DNA of 64,000 nucleotides from the NCBI GenBank assembly GCA_016342285.1, contig JAEINQ010000023.1, forward strand, positions 1-64,000, written 5' to 3'. Shown here one piece after another: positions 28,492 through 38,972 of the stretch (position 1 is the first letter of the stretch; each line of letters opens with the position of its first letter). The DNA is from Desulfobacterales bacterium (lineage in GTDB: Bacteria > Desulfobacterota > Desulfobacteria > Desulfobacterales > JAEINQ01). The notes beneath the pieces are model-generated. The model was not told the origin of the DNA. It worked only from the letters and a program-made list of their open reading frames with translations, and made no database searches. The translations under genes were made by a program, and so were the position numbers.

Positions 28492-30888
28492 ATGAAAGTG
28501 CTGAAACGCGTCTTGGTATCGCTTCTCGTCGTTATCCTCGTTGTTGCCGGCGCGGGGTATTTTTTCCTCGATTCCAAGCAGCCGAATCGATCGGGGGACC
28601 TTGACCTTCCCGGGCTGGCGAATCAGGTGACGGTCCATTTTGACCCATGGGCCATTCCCCATATTTACGCCGAGACCGAAAAAGACGCCTATTACGCCCT
28701 CGGCTACCTCCATGCCCAGGAGCGGCTTTTCCACATGGAGATTCTCCGGCGGCTGGCCAAGGGCCAGCTTGCGGAAATCCTCGGGCCGAAACTCGTCTCC
28801 ACGGACAAGCTCTTTCGAACCTTGAGGCTGAAGCAATTCGGCAAAGAGTACATGCAGCACCAGAATTTAAAAGCGCCCGAATGGGTGACGGCAAAAGCCT
28901 ACATCGACGGCATCAACCAGTTTGTCAAAACCGGTGCAACGCCCGTCGAGTTTACGATCCTGGGGATCCCCAAAACGGAGTATACCCTCGCCGATACGGC
29001 AAGCCTGGCCGGATACATGTCCTACAGTTTCGCGGCAGGGTTTAAGACCGACCCGATCCTGACCTTTGTGCGCGACCAGCTCGGCAACAATTACCTCAAG
29101 GACATGGGCTACCGGCTGGCCGGGAAGCCGCCGCTGAAACTGCTGGCTGGCACCCAGCGGTCAATGGGGGCGTTGGCCGGGCTGGTGGCTGACGTGGAAG
29201 CAACCTATTCCCCGGTGGGATTTTTCGAGGGGAGCAATGCCTGGGTGGTTTCCGGAAGCAAAACCCGATCGGGCAAGCCGATATTTGCAGGCGATCCCCA
29301 CATCGCCTTTTCCTGCCCGTCGGTCTGGTACGAGGCCCACATCGTCACGCCCGGGTTTGAGCTTTACGGGCACTATCTTTCCGGAAGTCCCCTGGCCCTG
29401 CTGGGAGTAAACCGCAACATCGCCTGGTCATTGACCATGTTCCAAAACGACGATGTCGACATGTTCCGCGAAACGGCCAATCCGAAAAACCCCGACCAGG
29501 TCTGGTCGGACGGCAACTGGGTGGACCTTGAAATCGAGACCGAAACCATAAAGGTCAAGGGGGCCGCCGACGTTCAGCTGACAGTCAGGCGCTCAAAGCA
29601 TGGTCCCATCCTCAACGATGCCGTCGATGCCATGGGCGACGAGAAAGAGCCGGTGGCCCTGTGGTGGGCCTTTTACGATTTTAACAATGAGATGGGACGG
29701 GGATGTTACAAACTGGCCCATGCCCGGGATGCCTTTGAAGCCCGGGACGCCGTGGGGCTGATCAAGGCACCGGGGCTCAATTTTGTCCTGGCCGATGCCA
29801 AGGGGAACATCGCCTGGTGGGCCGCCGGAACAGTCCCCATCCGTCCGGCCCATGTGGATTCCAATTTCATCCTGGACGGGGCCAGCGGCAAGGACGAATA
29901 CCTGGGCATGGTTCCGTTCGATAAAAACCCCCAGATGATCAACCCTGCCTCGGGAATGATTGTCTCGGCCAACCACCAGCCCCAGGATTTCGGCACCGGC
30001 GTGGTTCCGGGGTATTACAACATTGACAACCGGGCGAAAAGAATCGAGCACCTGCTGGAACAGAAGGAAACCGGGTGGACCGCTGAAGACATGACAGCCA
30101 TCCAGCTCGACACCCGCTCCAATTTCTCCCTGGGTATCCGCAACGACGTGGTCCGGGTTCTGGAAACCATGGACGTGGTAAAGAAAAACGAAACGTCTGT
30201 CCGGGCCTTTGAATTGTTTAAACAGTGGGACGGAGACCACCGCCTGGAAAGCATCGGACCGACGATCTTTCATACCCTGCACTACAACCTGATTGAAATG
30301 ATTTATAAAGACGAGCTTGGGGAGGTGCGTTTCAAGCCCTTTTTAAGAACCCGCCTTCCCGACCGATCCATTGAAAAAATCGTAAAACTTGACCAATCAG
30401 TCTGGTGGGACGACATAAAAACGGAGAAGAAAGAGACCCGTAAAGACATTCTGGGCGCGGCCTGGGTAAAAACCATGGCTCACCTGCAAGCCATCGTAGG
30501 GCCTGATCCGACTGCCTGGCAGTGGGAAAAGGTTCACACGGTGGCATATGTCCACGCCATCGGCCGGAAAAAGCCTTTTGACAAAATCTTCAACATCGGC
30601 CCGTTCAAGGCCGAAGGGAGCCGGGATGTGCCCAACTACTTGGGCTTTGCGCTCTCTGCTGCCCCGCACCAGGTGACGATCGGCCCCTCGACCCGAAGAA
30701 TTGTCGATTTTGCCGAACCCGAACACTCCCTGGGCATCAACCCCACCGGCCAGTCCGGGTATTTCTTTAACCACAACTATGACGATCAGGCCGGAATGTA
30801 TATTGACGGCCGCTACCGCCGGCAGCTGATTGACCAAAAAGAGATCGAGGCAGCCAAGGTCAGCACGTTGACGTTGAATCCCTCTTGA
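28492..30888 (+). CDS. Penicillin acylase family protein
   Basis: VTVHFDPWAIPHIYAETEKDAYYALGYLHAQERLFHMEILRR; GSNAWVVSGSKTRSGKPIFAGDPHIAF. Confidence 0.93.
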   Translation: MKVLKRVLVSLLVVILVVAGAGYFFLDSKQPNRSGDLDLPGLANQVTVHFDPWAIPHIYAETEKDAYYALGYLHAQERLFHMEILRRLAKGQLAEILGPKLVSTDKLFRTLRLKQFGKEYMQHQNLKAPEWVTAKAYIDGINQFVKTGATPVEFTILGIPKTEYTLADTASLAGYMSYSFAAGFKTDPILTFVRDQLGNNYLKDMGYRLAGKPPLKLLAGTQRSMGALAGLVADVEATYSPVGFFEGSNAWVVSGSKTRSGKPIFAGDPHIAFSCPSVWYEAHIVTPGFELYGHYLSGSPLALLGVNRNIAWSLTMFQNDDVDMFRETANPKNPDQVWSDGNWVDLEIETETIKVKGAADVQLTVRRSKHGPILNDAVDAMGDEKEPVALWWAFYDFNNEMGRGCYKLAHARDAFEARDAVGLIKAPGLNFVLADAKGNIAWWAAGTVPIRPAHVDSNFILDGASGKDEYLGMVPFDKNPQMINPASGMIVSANHQPQDFGTGVVPGYYNIDNRAKRIEHLLEQKETGWTAEDMTAIQLDTRSNFSLGIRNDVVRVLETMDVVKKNETSVRAFELFKQWDGDHRLESIGPTIFHTLHYNLIEMIYKDELGEVRFKPFLRTRLPDRSIEKIVKLDQSVWWDDIKTEKKETRKDILGAAWVKTMAHLQAIVGPDPTAWQWEKVHTVAYVHAIGRKKPFDKIFNIGPFKAEGSRDVPNYLGFALSAAPHQVTIGPSTRRIVDFAEPEHSLGINPTGQSGYFFNHNYDDQAGMYIDGRYRRQLIDQKEIEAAKVSTLTLNPS

Positions 30889-30955
30889 ACGTGTTTCTGA
30901 CAAACGCAATAAAAAAACGGGCCTGCGTCAAACACAGGGTTTTCGAGGAGACATC

Positions 30956-32335
30956 ATGAAAACGGATTTCGGGCCGGCCGCGACTGCACCCATGGGCGAA
31001 AAGTTATCCTTTGGATTAAAATTCGGATACGGGATCGGGGATATCGGGTGCAATATTTTCATTGTTTCAACCGGCATGTTCCTTCTTTTTTTCCTGACCG
31101 ATGTCCTGGGGGTAGAGCCGGCCCTGGCCGGTCTGGTGCTCCTGATTCCCAAGCTGTGGGACGTTGTTTCCGACCCGATCATGGGCGGCATCTCCGACGT
31201 GACCCGCTCGCGGATGGGAAGGCGTCGCCCCTATCTGCTCTATGCATCGATTCCCTTCGGCCTGACGTTTTTCGCCCTGTTTGTTGCCCCCCATTATCCA
31301 TCGCAACTGGTCGGTGCGATCCATGTCGGTGTGCTGTTCGCCCTGGGATGCACGGCCTTTACCGTTTACAACGTCCCCTATTCCGCCATGGTGGCGGAAA
31401 TGACCGATGATTATAACGAGAGGATGTCGGTGACATCCTTTCGAATGATCGGATCGTCGGTAGGCGTTTTGCTGGCCGGCGGCCTGGCCATGCCGCTGGT
31501 GGAAGCGGGTGGCGGGGGGGAATCCGGATTTGGTTTCATGGGGTTGGTCTTCGGCATCCTCATCGCAATTTTCTGCCTGGTCAGTGTATGGGGGACCCGA
31601 AACGCCAGGTCTTTAACCGCCGTTGATCAAACACCGGCCCTTATGGAGCAGATAAAGGTCGCCTTTGCCAACCGGCCGTTCAAGGTCCTGATGCTCATGT
31701 ACCTCATCCAGTCCATCGCCATTGGGGTGCTGATGGCCGGCCAGATCTACTATGTGAAATACGTGATGAAGATGCCCGAGAGCTACGTGGGGGTGATCTC
31801 GGCCATTTTGTTCATCACGGCCATCGTCTTTATCCCCTTCTGGGTCAGGGTCGGAATCCGGCTGGGAAAAATTAACGCGTATACCATCGGGCTGTCCCTG
31901 ATGGCCGTAATGCTGTTGTCACTCTTTTTCACAAGGCCTTCCCAGTCGACGATATTCTTTTTCCAGATGTTTCTCCTGGGGATCGGCTTTTCCAGTTTCC
32001 AGCTCTTTCCGTTTTCCATGCTGCCGGATACCATTGAATTTGATGAACTCAAATCCGGCATGAGACGGGAAGGGATTTTTTCCGGTGCCTGGGCATGCGG
32101 ACAAAAAAGCGCCTATGCCATCGGCCCGGCCATTGTCGGCATGACCCTGTCCCTGTCCGGGTTTGCCGGTGCCGGGCTGCAACCCGAAAGCCTTGCCACC
32201 GGCATCCGGTTGGTGTTTTGCCTGTTCACGGCGGCCATGCTGCTGTTGAGCCTGATTCCGTTTAGAAGATACGAATTGACCGAAACGCGGTTTGAGGAGA
32301 TCAAGCAGTTGATCCGGACAAAATCCGCCAACTGA
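30956..32335 (+). CDS. MFS transporter, GPH (MelB-like) family
   Basis: GYGIGDIGCNIF, LWDVVSDPIMGGISDVTRSRMGRRRPYLL. Confidence 0.9.
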   Translation: MKTDFGPAATAPMGEKLSFGLKFGYGIGDIGCNIFIVSTGMFLLFFLTDVLGVEPALAGLVLLIPKLWDVVSDPIMGGISDVTRSRMGRRRPYLLYASIPFGLTFFALFVAPHYPSQLVGAIHVGVLFALGCTAFTVYNVPYSAMVAEMTDDYNERMSVTSFRMIGSSVGVLLAGGLAMPLVEAGGGGESGFGFMGLVFGILIAIFCLVSVWGTRNARSLTAVDQTPALMEQIKVAFANRPFKVLMLMYLIQSIAIGVLMAGQIYYVKYVMKMPESYVGVISAILFITAIVFIPFWVRVGIRLGKINAYTIGLSLMAVMLLSLFFTRPSQSTIFFFQMFLLGIGFSSFQLFPFSMLPDTIEFDELKSGMRREGIFSGAWACGQKSAYAIGPAIVGMTLSLSGFAGAGLQPESLATGIRLVFCLFTAAMLLLSLIPFRRYELTETRFEEIKQLIRTKSAN

Positions 32336-32392
32336 TCGTCGTCAGGACCCTAAGTGCTCGAAAACACAATTACTGCGACATATCATGTATTA

Positions 32393-32612
32393 ACCGCAGA
32401 CACGCGCCGACACCCGCAGACTTTTTCGAACCGGCCGACCTGGCCGGCCCAAAGAGGTCGCCCTGGGGGGCGCACGCTGAAAAAGGAGACTCCTTCTTGC
32501 TTAGAATCTGTCGAACCCTTCGCGAAGCGATGCGAATTTGTTGGCGATCAGGTCGATCGCCATCAAGCCTTCTTGTCTGCGACGGTCTGCGAGCGTCTGC
32601 GGTTCATAATCA
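32393..32612. repeat. Intergenic element bounded by imperfect ~30-bp inverted repeats
   Basis: AACCGCAGACACGCGCCGACACCCGCAGAC ... GTCTGCGACGGTCTGCGAGCGTCTGCGGTT. Confidence 0.65.
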
Positions 32613-32732
32613 ACTTGGATCTGTTCGGACTTCAGTAAACTTACGTCATTGTATTTCTGACAAGCTGTACGAAGCCGGGGTCTGGACCGCCGGCATTTTC
32701 TCCCTCCCGAATCCAGAGGAAAATCAAACCCA

Positions 32733-33554
32733 ATGAACAGCATCGAAGATCTTCGACAACTCGGGTGCAACCCGGCCTTTATCGCCGGAATCCACAACTA
32801 CTGCGACCGCTGGTGCGAGCGGTGCCCCATGACCGCACACTGCTCGGTCCATGCCATGGAGGCGGCAGACGCGGATGTATTGGGGACGGTGCAACCCAAG
32901 GCCTTTTGGGAACAGCTTTCCCGTTCCTTTGAAACGACGGCAGCCCTGCTCCACGAACTGGCCCAAGAGGCCGGAATCGATCTTACCGCCATCACCGATA
33001 CTGCCGGATCAGAGGATGAATTCGCTGCTGCCGACGATCATATTCTGGTGGGTTCGGCCCGGCATTACGCCCATGGGGTTGGCGACTGGTTCGCTCTCTG
33101 GGAGTCGCGGCTTTATGGGGCCATGGCCTCTTTGGACAAAGAAAAACACGCCCACCTGCAGGTTGTGGATCCTTCGCCGACACCGATTGGTAATCCGGAA
33201 CGCATGGAAATCATTTTGCGGTATCACAGCCTGATTCCCGCCAAGATCCACCGGGCCGTCATGGGGGCGGCGGACGAGTTCGAAGCAGACGCCGACGACT
33301 TTCCCCGCGATGCCGATGGTTCGGCAAAGGTCGCCCTGATCGCCATCGACCGGTCCAAGGCGGCCTGGACCGGCCTGATCGAGGCCGCGCCAGAAGCCAG
33401 GGCAGACATCCTTGCGTTTCTTGGCCAGCTTGAGAGGCTGGGCCGCGCCACGGAATGGACCTTTCCCCGGGCCCGGGCCTTTGTCCGGCCGGGATTCGAC
33501 GACCTTCCGCCCGTTGTCGCGCCGCCCGGCGTCCAGGACACGTCGGCACAATGA
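32733..33554 (+). CDS. Hypothetical protein with N-terminal Cys cluster
   Basis: 273-aa ORF; CNPAFIAGIHNYCDRWCERCPMTAHC. Confidence 0.7.
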   Translation: MNSIEDLRQLGCNPAFIAGIHNYCDRWCERCPMTAHCSVHAMEAADADVLGTVQPKAFWEQLSRSFETTAALLHELAQEAGIDLTAITDTAGSEDEFAAADDHILVGSARHYAHGVGDWFALWESRLYGAMASLDKEKHAHLQVVDPSPTPIGNPERMEIILRYHSLIPAKIHRAVMGAADEFEADADDFPRDADGSAKVALIAIDRSKAAWTGLIEAAPEARADILAFLGQLERLGRATEWTFPRARAFVRPGFDDLPPVVAPPGVQDTSAQ

Positions 33555-33692
33555 TTGTGGCAACAGCCCGACCGGATCATTCCCGTTTTTATCGGAAGGT
33601 CTTATATTTTCCCACCCAAGAGAGGGTTTGACAACGCCCTGCCGATTTCGTAAAATTTGATTTTTTTCCCAAACCTGTCGTCAGGGAGCACC

Positions 33693-35156
33693 ATGGCCAA
33701 CAACATCAACAGCGTTGCGTATTCTCTGAGCAAATATTTCGGCCCGATCCTGGATCTGATCGGCGACGGGATCTATATCTCCGACCGGCAGGGCTGCACC
33801 CTGCGGATCAACGCCATGTACGAGCGCCTCACCGGATTGAATAGAAAAAACTTGGTGGGCCGCAACGTCGAGGTCCTCACCACCGAGGGAGGGATGGACA
33901 CCATCCTCAACCCCCAAATTGTCAAGACGGGCAAACCGGCAACCAGCATACAGACCGACAGCAAGGGCAAAAAGCTGGTCCTCAACGGCCACCCCATTTT
34001 TGACGACAACGGCGAAGTGGCGCTGGTGGTCACCTTCGTACGGGATGTAACCCTGCTGGCCCAGCTCAGGGCACAGATTCTCACCCAGCGCAAACAGATC
34101 GAAAAATACCGCACCAATGTCCAGTATATCAACGAGGACATCTCCCTGAAACGCCCCCTGATCGCCCATAGCCCGGTCATGGTGGACCTGAATCACCGGG
34201 TAGAACATCTGGCCGCCACCGACGCCACCATTTTGCTCCAGGGCGAAACCGGGGTGGGCAAGGATGTCTACGCCCGGCGCATACACCAGGCCAGCACCCG
34301 TGCGGGAAAACCCTTCGTTAAGGTCGACTGCCCCACCATTCCGGAAACCCTCTTTGAGTCGGAACTCTTTGGCTACGCCCCGGGAGCCTTTTCCGGCGCC
34401 CATGCCAAAGGCAAACTGGGCTTCCTTGAAATGGCCGACAAGGGGACCTTGTTTTTGGATGAAGTCGGGGAGTTGCCCCTGGGGATGCAGGCCAAACTGT
34501 TGCGGATGCTCCAGGACCGGGAGTTCGTTCGCGTGGGTTCCACCAAGACCCGCAGTGTGGATGTGCGGGTGATCTCGGCCACCAACCGGGATCTGGAAAA
34601 AGAGATGAAAAATGGGCGTTTTCGCAGCGATCTATACTACCGCCTGCGGGTGGCGGTCGTCACCATCCCGCCCCTGCGCGAGCGCCAAGCGGATATTATC
34701 CCCCTGGCAAAACACTTTCTGGAGCGCTACACCAACCGCTACAAAAAAACCTTGCGCTTTGACCCCGCTGCCCTGGATCTGTTTTCAGGCTACCACTGGC
34801 CGGGCAATATTCGGGAAATTCAGAATCTTATCCAGAGTATGGTCATCACCAACCAGAATAGCGACATCAAAATCTCGGATCTGCCCAGCAATATGGTCTG
34901 CCACATTGCCGAGCCCTCTCCTCTGCCCGTTGCTTCGGCCGCCCAACAGCCGCTCACCCCAGAGCTGGATTTTTCCGACCTGCACCAGGAGATCGATGAG
35001 GGCAATCGCAGCCTCAAGGAGATCATGGCCGATATCGAGCGTCAAATTCTGAGCTACGCGCTCAAAAAACACGGATCCCAGGACAATGTGGCCAAACGGT
35101 TCAAGATGGACCGTTCTACCCTCTTCCGCAAGCAACGCGCCGAACGCGCCGGATAG
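33693..35156 (+). CDS. PAS domain sigma-54-dependent transcriptional activator
   Basis: GETGVGKDVYARRIH, GAFSGA (GAFTGA variant), GTLFLDEVGELP, FRSDLYYRLRV, C-terminal Fis-like HTH. Start at MANNINSVAYSL. Confidence 0.93.
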   Translation: MANNINSVAYSLSKYFGPILDLIGDGIYISDRQGCTLRINAMYERLTGLNRKNLVGRNVEVLTTEGGMDTILNPQIVKTGKPATSIQTDSKGKKLVLNGHPIFDDNGEVALVVTFVRDVTLLAQLRAQILTQRKQIEKYRTNVQYINEDISLKRPLIAHSPVMVDLNHRVEHLAATDATILLQGETGVGKDVYARRIHQASTRAGKPFVKVDCPTIPETLFESELFGYAPGAFSGAHAKGKLGFLEMADKGTLFLDEVGELPLGMQAKLLRMLQDREFVRVGSTKTRSVDVRVISATNRDLEKEMKNGRFRSDLYYRLRVAVVTIPPLRERQADIIPLAKHFLERYTNRYKKTLRFDPAALDLFSGYHWPGNIREIQNLIQSMVITNQNSDIKISDLPSNMVCHIAEPSPLPVASAAQQPLTPELDFSDLHQEIDEGNRSLKEIMADIERQILSYALKKHGSQDNVAKRFKMDRSTLFRKQRAERAG

Positions 35157-35231
35157 GCCGACAGACCGTTTCAGGAGAAGTAAAGAATCCTGGCCCATGG
35201 GACGTGGATTGTAATTTTCAAGGGCGGGAAA

Positions 35232-35420
35232 CTATTTAGCGGTTTCGTCACACTGCTTAACGCATTTGGCAAGCGTGGTGTTGCAGACCCCTTTCTTCTC
35301 GGGTTGGGCCTCCTGGCAGTCCTGCCAAGTCTCATTGCAGTCCGAGGCGCATTCAACATCGCTTCGGGGTATCAACTTATCCTTATCAATGGTGCTCGGG
35401 GCTACTGTTTTTTCAGTCAT
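35232..35420 (-). CDS. 62-aa cysteine-rich small protein (CX3CX6C-X10-CX6CX3C)
   Basis: Six Cys at 24/28/35/46/53/57 in MTEKTVAPSTIDKDKLIPRSDVECASDCNETWQDCQEAQPEKKGVCNTTLAKCVKQCDETAK. Confidence 0.65.
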   Translation of the reverse strand: MTEKTVAPSTIDKDKLIPRSDVECASDCNETWQDCQEAQPEKKGVCNTTLAKCVKQCDETAK

Positions 35421-35654
35421 GGTTTATCCTTTCAAAGGGTTGTGTGTGTTTTGGTTATACCTGCATTCTCCGATTTTCAGGCTCATGACCGCGAGCCGAT
35501 GGCGGGATACATCCTATCATAAATCAGATCGAGGTGTCGGGGATCTGATCGGTCTCCTCAATGGAACCGTGGCCATATTGTGACACCATATCCATGAGGG
35601 TAATCCGGACGCCGTTAATACCGGCCACATTCTGCCGGCGGATATGCATGCAGA

Positions 35655-35891
35655 TCAGCATATGCCATCGGTCCCAATCCGGCCAGCAGCCGGCCGGTAA
35701 GCCGCCACGATGGAGAGCGGGTATTTCACCGGACAGCCCTCAATCACAGGCGATTCATCCAGTTCCAGGGGCGAAAACCCGCCGCCAAAGTCCCAGTAGG
35801 TCACGTCGGAGACCGTTTCTCCGGTTTTGAGGCGGATATCGTAATGTTTTGCGTCCTCGGGCCTGGGCACATCGAGCGGTATCCATTCCAT
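35655..35891 (-). CDS. Hypothetical small protein
   Basis: MEWIPLDVPRPEDAKHYDIRLKTGETVSDVTYWDFGGGFSPLE...; plausible RBS upstream (aaaggagtcaaccc on the coding strand). Confidence 0.6.
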   Translation of the reverse strand: MEWIPLDVPRPEDAKHYDIRLKTGETVSDVTYWDFGGGFSPLELDESPVIEGCPVKYPLSIVAAYRPAAGRIGTDGIC

Positions 35892-36093
35892 GGGTTGACT
35901 CCTTTGGTGGCCGCAGGGCCCCTGGCAGAGAGATTCTGCCACATTGGCTTTTTTCATATCGGCAGAGCGAAGCGATTCCACACTTTAAATTTCGACACTG
36001 AGGATTGGACATTCGGAATTGTCGTTGAAACTGCCGTTTGTTTTCTTCCCGGAACCGTCGAACCTTTCCGGGTCCGCCACAGTAAGGGGCGGC

Positions 36094-36372
36094 TTAACAC
36101 CGGCCCTCTCCCCCCGCGGATGCATCGCTCTCTGTTTCAGGGTTCGCACAGGCCGACAGGTGCTGCTCGACCTCACGGCAGACGCCGATCGTCAGTTTGA
36201 GTTCGTTTAGCTTCCAGGCAAAGGCACGATCCCAATTATCCGGGTCGGTGGGGTGACAGAAACGATCCAGAATCCGGCTGGCTTCGGTGATAAGGTCACC
36301 GGCCTGGGCCAGTGCCCGGGCGGCCCGCCGCACATCGTCCCAATTTTTTTGCTGTTCGCTGGAAATCTCCAT
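36094..36372 (-). CDS. Hypothetical small helical protein
   Basis: MEISSEQQKNWDDVRRAARALAQAGDLITEASRILDRF... Confidence 0.55.
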   Translation of the reverse strand: MEISSEQQKNWDDVRRAARALAQAGDLITEASRILDRFCHPTDPDNWDRAFAWKLNELKLTIGVCREVEQHLSACANPETESDASAGGEGRC

Positions 36373-36413
36373 GCCGGCCTCCCTTTTTCGGTTCAACAAC
36401 GGCCGGCGGCGTC

Positions 36414-37478
36414 CTATCCGTGAGCGCCGCCCAGGTTGAGCGTATATTGCAGGATAACGTAAACACTGTAGACCGACAAGAGCCAAACCCCTTGCCACCG
36501 CCTGAAAAGGCCGTCTTTGTTCATGGAGATAAAGGCCCTGAACGACCAGAGGATAATCAGCATGGCCGGAAAATGGAAAAAGAAAAAATTGGGCGGAATG
36601 GCCAGGGGCCTGGCCGTGGCCGCGGCCCCAATGACAAAGAGGCAGTTGAGCACATCGGCCCCCACCACATTGCCCACGGTAATTTCCGGATGCCCTTTGC
36701 GGATGGCGGCAATGGCGGTCATCAACTCAGGCAGCGATGTGCCAAAAGCCACCAGGGTGGCGGCGATCACATCTTCGGGCACGCCCATGCGCGTTGCGAT
36801 CTCAGAGGCGCACGGCACCAGGACGCGCGCACTGAGGATCACCAGGGTGAGGCCGCCGACGATCATGACCCAGCAGAGCCAGATATCCCGGGGCTGGCTG
36901 TGCCCCTCCAACTCACCTTCCAGGGCCGATTCGCCGCCGTTCTTCGCCCACCGGTAGGTCACATAGAGATAAGCGGCCAGAAGACAAAGGAAGGTAATCC
37001 CGATGCTCCGGCCGATCACCGGTTCTCCGGCCGATGTCAGCAGCAACACCACCGAAATGACCACCAGCAGGGTCGCCGAGCCAACCTGGACCCAGCCGGT
37101 GCGGTTGAGGATAAAACGGTTGACCGGGACCGCCGCGAGGATACAGGTCAGACCGAATATCAGGCCGGTATCGGCAATGATCGAACCCACGCCGTTGCCC
37201 AGGGCCAGGCCGGGATTGCCCATCCAGGCGGCCATCACCGAGACAAAGGCCTCGGGCATGGTGGTTCCCAGCGAAATGATGGTCGCCCCAATGACGATCC
37301 GCGGCATCCCGGTGCGTTCGGCCAGGTCGACCACCCCGTCAATCATCCAGTCCGCCCCCTTGGACAGGAGCACAATACAGACAACGATAAAGCCGAGCAG
37401 TACGACCGTGGGCAGCCCCGCAATCAACGCCTGCAGCAACGCTTCATTTGTAAACCATTGAAAAAGCGAGTGTTCCAT
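36414..37478 (-). CDS. CaCA family Na+/Ca2+ exchanger-like protein
   Basis: Two alpha-repeats: GATIISLGTTMPEAFVSVMAAWMGNPGLALGNGVGSIIADTGLIFGL and AATLVAFGTSLPELMTAIAAIRKGHPEITVGNVVGADVLNCLFVIG. Confidence 0.92.
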   Translation of the reverse strand: MEHSLFQWFTNEALLQALIAGLPTVVLLGFIVVCIVLLSKGADWMIDGVVDLAERTGMPRIVIGATIISLGTTMPEAFVSVMAAWMGNPGLALGNGVGSIIADTGLIFGLTCILAAVPVNRFILNRTGWVQVGSATLLVVISVVLLLTSAGEPVIGRSIGITFLCLLAAYLYVTYRWAKNGGESALEGELEGHSQPRDIWLCWVMIVGGLTLVILSARVLVPCASEIATRMGVPEDVIAATLVAFGTSLPELMTAIAAIRKGHPEITVGNVVGADVLNCLFVIGAAATARPLAIPPNFFFFHFPAMLIILWSFRAFISMNKDGLFRRWQGVWLLSVYSVYVILQYTLNLGGAHG

Positions 37479-37586
37479 TGATACCCCTTGGAGATGAAAT
37501 CTCTTCTAAGCAATGATCGGGTTGTCGTCAACCGGTGACAATATCAGACATAATACCCGCGATGTAAACCGCGGGCAAAAATCATC

Positions 37587-37617
37587 AAAAAAGGCTGCCC
37601 GGAAAGGGCAGCCTTTT
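37587..37617. terminator. Terminator downstream of the TRAP operon
   Basis: AAAAAGGCTGCCC ggaaa GGGCAGCCTTTT. Confidence 0.85.
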
Positions 37618-37638
37618 GAGAACAATACCCGGAATCGA

Positions 37639-38955
37639 TCATCGGCCCAAATAGGCCGGCAACCAGGTGGCAATGGCCGGAAACAAGACAATCAGGGTCA
37701 TGCCGATGAGCTGCAGGACCATGAACTGCATCATGCCGACGTAGATGTCCTTAAGCTGCCAGCTCGGCACCACCCCCTTGAGAAAATAGGCCGAAAGGGC
37801 CACCGGCGGCGACAGCCAGGCGGTCTGCAGGGTCACGGCCACCAGGGTGCAAAACCAAAGCAGATTGTAGTCCATCTGCCGGACCAGGGGCATGAGGATG
37901 GGGATGATGATCAACACGATGGGCACCCATTCCAGGGGCCAGCCGAGGACAAAAATAAGGGCCAGGATCAAAAACAGCATCACCAGGGGGGGCAGGTGGA
38001 GGCCCATGAGCACCTCGGTCAGCATGGTGGCAGACCCCAGGCGCGAAAAAACCGACCCAAAAAAATTCGATGCCGCCACCAGCAGCAGGATCATGGCCGA
38101 GATCTCCACGGTCCGCATGGTAGAGCTTTTTAGCCCTTCCCACGTCATGCGGCGGTAGGCGGTGGTCAACACCAACGAACCAAAGGCGCCTGCCGCGGCC
38201 CCCTCGGTGGGGGTGGCCATTCCGGCCATGATGCTGCCGAGGGTGGCCAGGATCAAGGTCATCACCGGGATCACCCCGAGGCACAACTCTTTAAGCACCC
38301 AGACAAAAGAAGTGGCACGCAACTCCATTGGAAGGGGCGGGCCGAGTTCGGGGTTGATCCAGCAGCGGATCAGGGTATAGCCGATATAAATGCTGGCCAG
38401 GATGATACCGGGAAAAATCGCCGCCGCAAACAGGTCGGTGACCGGAACGCCGACCACGGGCCCCATGACCACCAGCATGATGCTTGGCGGAATCAGGATA
38501 CCCAGGGTGCCGCCGGCGGAAATGCATCCGGCCGACAGCCGCACATTGTATTTGCTTTCGGTCATGGTCGGGGCCGCCATCACGCCCAACAAGGTGATGG
38601 ATGATCCGACGATGCCGGTGGCGGCGGCAAAAACGGTGGCCGTGGCGGTCACCGCCAGGTAAAGCGAACCGGGCAGCCGGGCCAGCATCAGCTGGAAGGC
38701 CTTAAACAGCCGGTTCATCAGGCCCGAGCTTTCAAGGATGTACCCCATGAACAGGAAAAAGGGGACCGCCGACAACACCGTATCCGTCATGACCGAATAG
38801 AATTGAAGGGTCATCAGGTGAAAGACGACCTTGCCGATGCCGATGTAGCCGGTAACCAAGCTGAGAAAAATCAGCGTAAAGGATATGGGAAAACCGACCA
38901 GGATGAAGAAGAACAGACTCGCCAGGGCGAGCAGGCCGAGAACTTCGGGACTCAT
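37639..38955 (-). CDS. dctM: TRAP transporter large permease DctM
   Basis: 12-TM TRAP-L pattern: MSPEVLGLLALASLFFFILVGFPISFTLIFLSL; GGTLGILIPPSIMLVVMG. Confidence 0.93.
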   Translation of the reverse strand: MSPEVLGLLALASLFFFILVGFPISFTLIFLSLVTGYIGIGKVVFHLMTLQFYSVMTDTVLSAVPFFLFMGYILESSGLMNRLFKAFQLMLARLPGSLYLAVTATATVFAAATGIVGSSITLLGVMAAPTMTESKYNVRLSAGCISAGGTLGILIPPSIMLVVMGPVVGVPVTDLFAAAIFPGIILASIYIGYTLIRCWINPELGPPLPMELRATSFVWVLKELCLGVIPVMTLILATLGSIMAGMATPTEGAAAGAFGSLVLTTAYRRMTWEGLKSSTMRTVEISAMILLLVAASNFFGSVFSRLGSATMLTEVLMGLHLPPLVMLFLILALIFVLGWPLEWVPIVLIIIPILMPLVRQMDYNLLWFCTLVAVTLQTAWLSPPVALSAYFLKGVVPSWQLKDIYVGMMQFMVLQLIGMTLIVLFPAIATWLPAYLGR

Positions 38956-38972
38956 TGGGTACGCTCCTTGTG

